Assembly: GCA_046048875.1 (NCBI GenBank)
Contig: JBJOFG010000013.1
Span: 283,921-347,920, forward strand
DNA length: 64,000 nucleotides
Direction: 5' to 3'
From: CAIZGX01 sp046048875
GTDB lineage: Bacteria; Bacteroidota; Bacteroidia; Flavobacteriales_D; Sanyastnellaceae
Below are positions 63,401 through 64,000 of the stretch, in pieces (the stretch's first letter is position 1; each line of letters starts with the position of its first letter). The translations under genes were made by a program, and so were the position numbers. Under the pieces are notes generated by a model, which saw only the letters and a list, made by a program, of their open reading frames with translations, was not told the DNA's origin and made no database searches.

Positions 63401-64000
63401 AAACCAACACCTCTACACTAAAACGTTCGTAACCCGAGGAGTCGCCCAAGTAATGAAAATTACCCATGTTCACCACCTCATCCCACGTCCAACTACACGT
63501 GTCCTTCGACAACGAAACAAGACCCGACCAACCTCCGCCAACACCTAAACTTGAACGGTACAAACTAGCAGTCAATACACTGCTTGACAAACTACTCAAA
63601 CTCGTATTCCACATCCAATCGTAATTGCTATACGGATCGGAACTACTCACATCGCCCTCATGCAACGAGACATACAGTGCAGGAAAAGATTCCAAATCCT
63701 GAAGCGAAACAGAACTGCTCGCATACAACTCACCGCTACTGACCAACTCCTGCAACACCTGAGAAAAACGACTGGCCACAGGACACAAACCCGTCTGCTC
63801 ATACTCGTGATACGACGCCGTGTTGTAATCCGTACCCACACCGCTACTGCTTAACAACGATGTCACATCCTCATCGCCCCCAAAACGAATGACCTTCGAG
63901 ACGTAATAACCGCGATTCAAATTGCTACACGCCGTAACACCACCGCCATAAAAACCCAAATAACCAACAGGACAAACCCACGCAGAATTACCAATGCAAT
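54444..64000 (-). CDS. Giant RHS-repeat protein with variable C-terminal tip (5' end beyond the window)
   Basis: More than 3180 aa; the frame stays open to the window edge. The TTG at 63959 is not a convincing start, because sense codons (CIGNSAWVCPVGY) precede it. Counting from 63959: about 1-1070 is Ser/Tyr/Leu/Val-rich and unrecognised; near 1075 is an RHS/YD unit (YYYDQAGNLIKTVPP); about 1190-2140 is a BNR/YCF48-like propeller region (DGGLTWEEDMGV, YTLDGGDHWRIL); 2150-2910 has RHS repeats and the core (YVRDAQGNVMGVYE, SLSNHLGNVLTTIGDG, DYSPFGVEL, VEDPRLGRFFSVDPL). The last ~255 residues are an unrelated AT-rich tip, probably the toxic domain; its activity is not recognised. Confidence 0.88.
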   Translation of the reverse strand, partial: CIGNSAWVCPVGYLGFYGGGVTACSNLNRGYYVSKVIRFGGDEDVTSLLSSSGVGTDYNTASYHEYEQTGLCPVASRFSQVLQELVSSGELYASSSVSLQDLESFPALYVSLHEGDVSSSDPYSNYDWMWNTSLSSLSSSVLTASLYRSSLGVGGGWSGLVSLSKDTCSWTWDEVVNMGNFHYLGDSSGYERFSVEVLVLLPSGLTRVDELQGLTDLVSLGGCRFDTQCTLSSYGNHLLEVLNVQQGLLTSSGVGSLGGCTSCSSSHAVPASYLPVGMATWLGAGVVDTSGYYVWYSSSSTPALFIRSVGSAYPRVKLEITGSVSSSGGAGLSFGALPSDAVFKTLACDHEHYFTLEVYSGDTLWNSFTGGSFIELSGTEREASPVCDCGFPVSVGCIGQGYAMERSVGAWMDAVFSADAQGHNYWDRMGQVPTLDATLGSTLFLSPSDYGVVGVEQYDSASGVDSLIYDYSSCRLVLWSDGLDGVTSTWSGLHDVFGFHADTSSALPSTVHSFSFSAVNELGDTLRVGGSSSCLSLERCQSCDTTHVARETMALLSSFSVSDTAQWSDGGTQEYKQYLEALDQYNLNYGYAQGDEGFIAAIDYKTFYEQGSKYTLSMYLDKLLFYMGVDTTYDRGVLSDLATFSKEYGNYVDGMKEYALYSELMLAYNGQRLSQDLSLLAPEGEMNFLKSSYGVYVKDYSNYLGAVVSTTSGAQPLSSWVLGLDSVVSLSESFGVLYGSYVEAYQQWDSVQVYRLALGDDQVCTDYKSRTLYLQEDFEKLGYGGSVEGQQALQAYIAEIALATQTGDCIGLLKELSSLQGVSSYALLRSTSSSCQTLYLNYLSAVSRYNSSSYASLNISRQLLDPVLSYSDFMTYDLCGCVESYMAYLESYSGYSSSTTGVTPAVGILYFEGCGLTLPEGYADKRDCYSVYEEAYYAYNDWAVRNEGSAIVGDMVDSKVFVNEDLCSCVDDYAAYLQSIADGVQNLEEGEKGPRSLLDFCGSGLPGCVLGSDIVLSLPVLDSLPYEDPCLAALLSQAAANAQWSYEHQVDSLASAFTAAYISHCMNSLQESFSRTWEDQEYHYTLYYYDQAGNLIKTVPPQGVVRLPLTSSEDALSEAIASDRASGERSVYTQHGMATHYYYNSLNQLVGQRLPDHEAMDLSSVEDVLGVGYTSSSSAGGSSVQLVDEHVGYGVMDGGKRLYRTQDGGLTWEEDMGVSGADVWDICLESSGVKGYMVGDGGQVYYTNSGGMQWAEVALPELAEYTQWRGVGSTVSFTSGTPPLSVGGSTTTVETVVVGEHRVASLTATGVWHVDSPSVFSDVDLEKVISDGNNHFYAVGNRTQVLGGESYRTGVIYVSDAVYPLSWQAVSVLPTSSSLGIHYAGVLSSGVQGSLRVGSADGSIRRLVETSAVSEYSGLSNVEVLEAITLNASGAQVALLRNAMGIVSLQYRSSGADSVWQVVPGAPQGLTQLTSLRMQENGVSQFLGLCGGTFNNGKVYLFSYGSQWSVYALGVSNAEQVAVVRKDVSGAVAQAMAYVTSTKNIYLTQNVQAPVNAMLFPKSWTGGIYAGVGLCDLGSGGVLVARLSTTGTLSAVRVNPNNTETTISIPSSLSAAGMSWKKVLFGKVGSQNYLYVYGQDGSGNWRVRRANVSSTTGVLSSVSSAVNVVANARIGFGEDKLWMSNDQGVTLYANFSTGNMDYVSYSPQALRAADGYVTGGVLVGGSDGDVYDVFSSSTVTASARQLKTQTRHDIMGLSVVDGANYFYSSGRNGKLSGSKYQLTSGSSGPVQSVVSSSITLPNVGHTCLWDVDGSYSTTSGYSYYVVGSGGKGWYKSYGSDALGMPQQMSNAGGESLRSIVRKGSSDVYFAAGSNASMRTYSGGSSLSGSRIVPFTLNKVYFSSPSVGMVVGDRSVIRYTLDGGDHWRILKLASGQTRTHKNLLAAWCNEAGVGLLGGEVDRLWSVNLSLGTYANTGVSGTTAVGISSIQDIYVDAASGKGYAVGSTSTTTGVALHTTNAGASFSALSGASSHAGYSSVAPLWASEGSEVMLGCEDGKMYLASGSGVSGTGVNITGSTGVGIADLVFTDAFTCYAVGVSGVLKKGVYVGTASATLPLTYSLTSTDWQWSNAVSGGSGTTAKINSIAMRNNHEGVVVGAGAHYVRFLTNYAGVYSQRFWYDKLGRIVLSQNTKQHDNGTYSYSLYDAQGRVQEAGVKEENTSTTGLHMSDVQGADVGGAFNPLAIEVSSSSGSSSASPFMQWIAQGANTSTGVNATRTEVTRTTYDAPLVSGIPSFTQNNLRKRVSTVVYQKVYHSDASDGYTHATHYSYDIHGNVNELVQDNPEMAVTSSLSDQRYKRMEYDYDLISGKVNRVSYQRGARDAWHHWYEYDADNRITQVYTSTHPDPAAMAGTTITDPTVVGALWEQDSKYFYYAHGPLMRQELGSNQVQGVDYAYTLQGWIKGINSNALDATRDMGHDGSGTGLNGRFGRDVASFSLSYYEGDFSSVASTGAFSGVVGSDLEAQSAELYNGNIHIMQTTLMENNGSGVLVPSNLGMAYKYDQLNRLRQAKGFTQYAPSTNAWAASSGASGEHNNFFTFDANGNILTQQRYEGSTLVDNLSYQYATNSAGDLLSNRLYSVDDAVTVASLSATDIEDMPAYNNASPNTSNNYTYTQIGELKSDAQEEIQEIHWRIDSKISEITRTSGSVKKNLKFEYDAMGNRVAKHVYAGSVLESSTYYVRDAQGNVMGVYEHKMDAENAVMEYKLIERNIYGSAQVGICKDTVDLNITNSAGALTQATYYHARQLNHRQYSLSNHLGNVLTTIGDGKAATDSNSDGVIDYYTAYIISVSDYSPFGVELASRTWSIEEYRNGFQKQEKDKELWEGAMYYKYRVEDPRLGRFFSVDPLYAKYPYNSNYAFSENIVINGVEIEGLEVFTIQSFSFAPFNIFGLFFLGDGNNRSFGDLNDQEKSSSNYKIGSEVRVNVAKGKELSRNAYGSFSFQIGDLDTFIDIKYSEAHVDIVNGKGGNNSWEAQIHTSGNNATVSMSCDIDVVTDLTMIITQDNQENRSWLWLNSNTTGDRFPANEQFIKDSKGQRIFIGVSGISNDNKFLAPYFELPLKRSVQMSKSNFTVELDSEYNFVQVWFAGKGISIEEWNKKFSSLNPKNTKTNTEVDSENGVFKTETSD

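Noticed and set aside
63957..63959. TTG as the true start of the RHS gene
   Set aside because: The frame stays open with sense codons to the window edge and no promoter or signal peptide follows; the gene is cut by the window.

Overview
The window comes from a member of the Bacteroidota, most likely a Flavobacteriales lineage. The grounds are: promoters of the TAnnTTTG type instead of sigma70 boxes, no Shine-Dalgarno sequences, a protein ending in a gliding-motility-associated (type IX secretion) C-terminal domain, a TonB-dependent receptor with a carboxypeptidase-regulatory-like N-terminus, and a Bacteroidota-style RHS protein. GC content is moderate and genes are packed tightly, often with 4-bp ATGA overlaps.

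Layout. 0.1-5.7 kb: minus-strand operon of a CHASE2 membrane sensor, a FecR-like exported protein and a WD40-caspase protein. 5.9-14.9 kb: mostly housekeeping genes (YqgE, a TPR-like protein, a DUF493 protein, fmt, fabI, an HI0933-type flavoprotein, ribD, an EamA transporter) with a parDE toxin-antitoxin pair framed by unusual repeats. 14.9-18.6 kb: four-gene operon of porin, PstS-like protein, PAS histidine kinase and single-domain response regulator. 18.7-43.2 kb: mainly core and envelope genes (CAP protein, subtilase, fhs, fdhD, a membrane pyrophosphatase fused to an FKBP prolyl isomerase, CapA-like protein, CDF transporter, hisS, TonB receptor, penicillin acylase, dipeptidyl peptidase IV, gcvT, rhodanese-thioredoxin lipoprotein, gliding-associated surface protein) plus a DUF4160 / DUF2442-HTH pair.

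43.2-64 kb is an accessory island. It holds two AbiE-like modules (one frameshifted in its catalytic motif) with tRNA-like and gene-3'-end duplications beside them, a sensor operon with a NarL-type regulator, a two-gene CBASS system (CD-NTase plus TIR-STING effector), and a giant RHS protein with a variable C-terminal tip followed by a membrane protein and a lipoprotein that are immunity candidates. The RHS gene runs off the right edge.

The less expected signals are: (i) arrays of tiny, sequence-variable palindromes with 2-3 nt loops separated by constant words, in several intergenic spaces, in-frame inside fdhD, and forming the 3' end of parE; (ii) the pyrophosphatase-FKBP fusion; (iii) a 58-bp duplication of the 3' end of a response-regulator gene bracketing an AbiE module; (iv) a repeated TAnnTTTG-N4-start-codon layout that implies leaderless mRNAs; (v) shared inverted-repeat operators in front of both AbiE modules. 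All family assignments were made by reading motifs; no database search was run.
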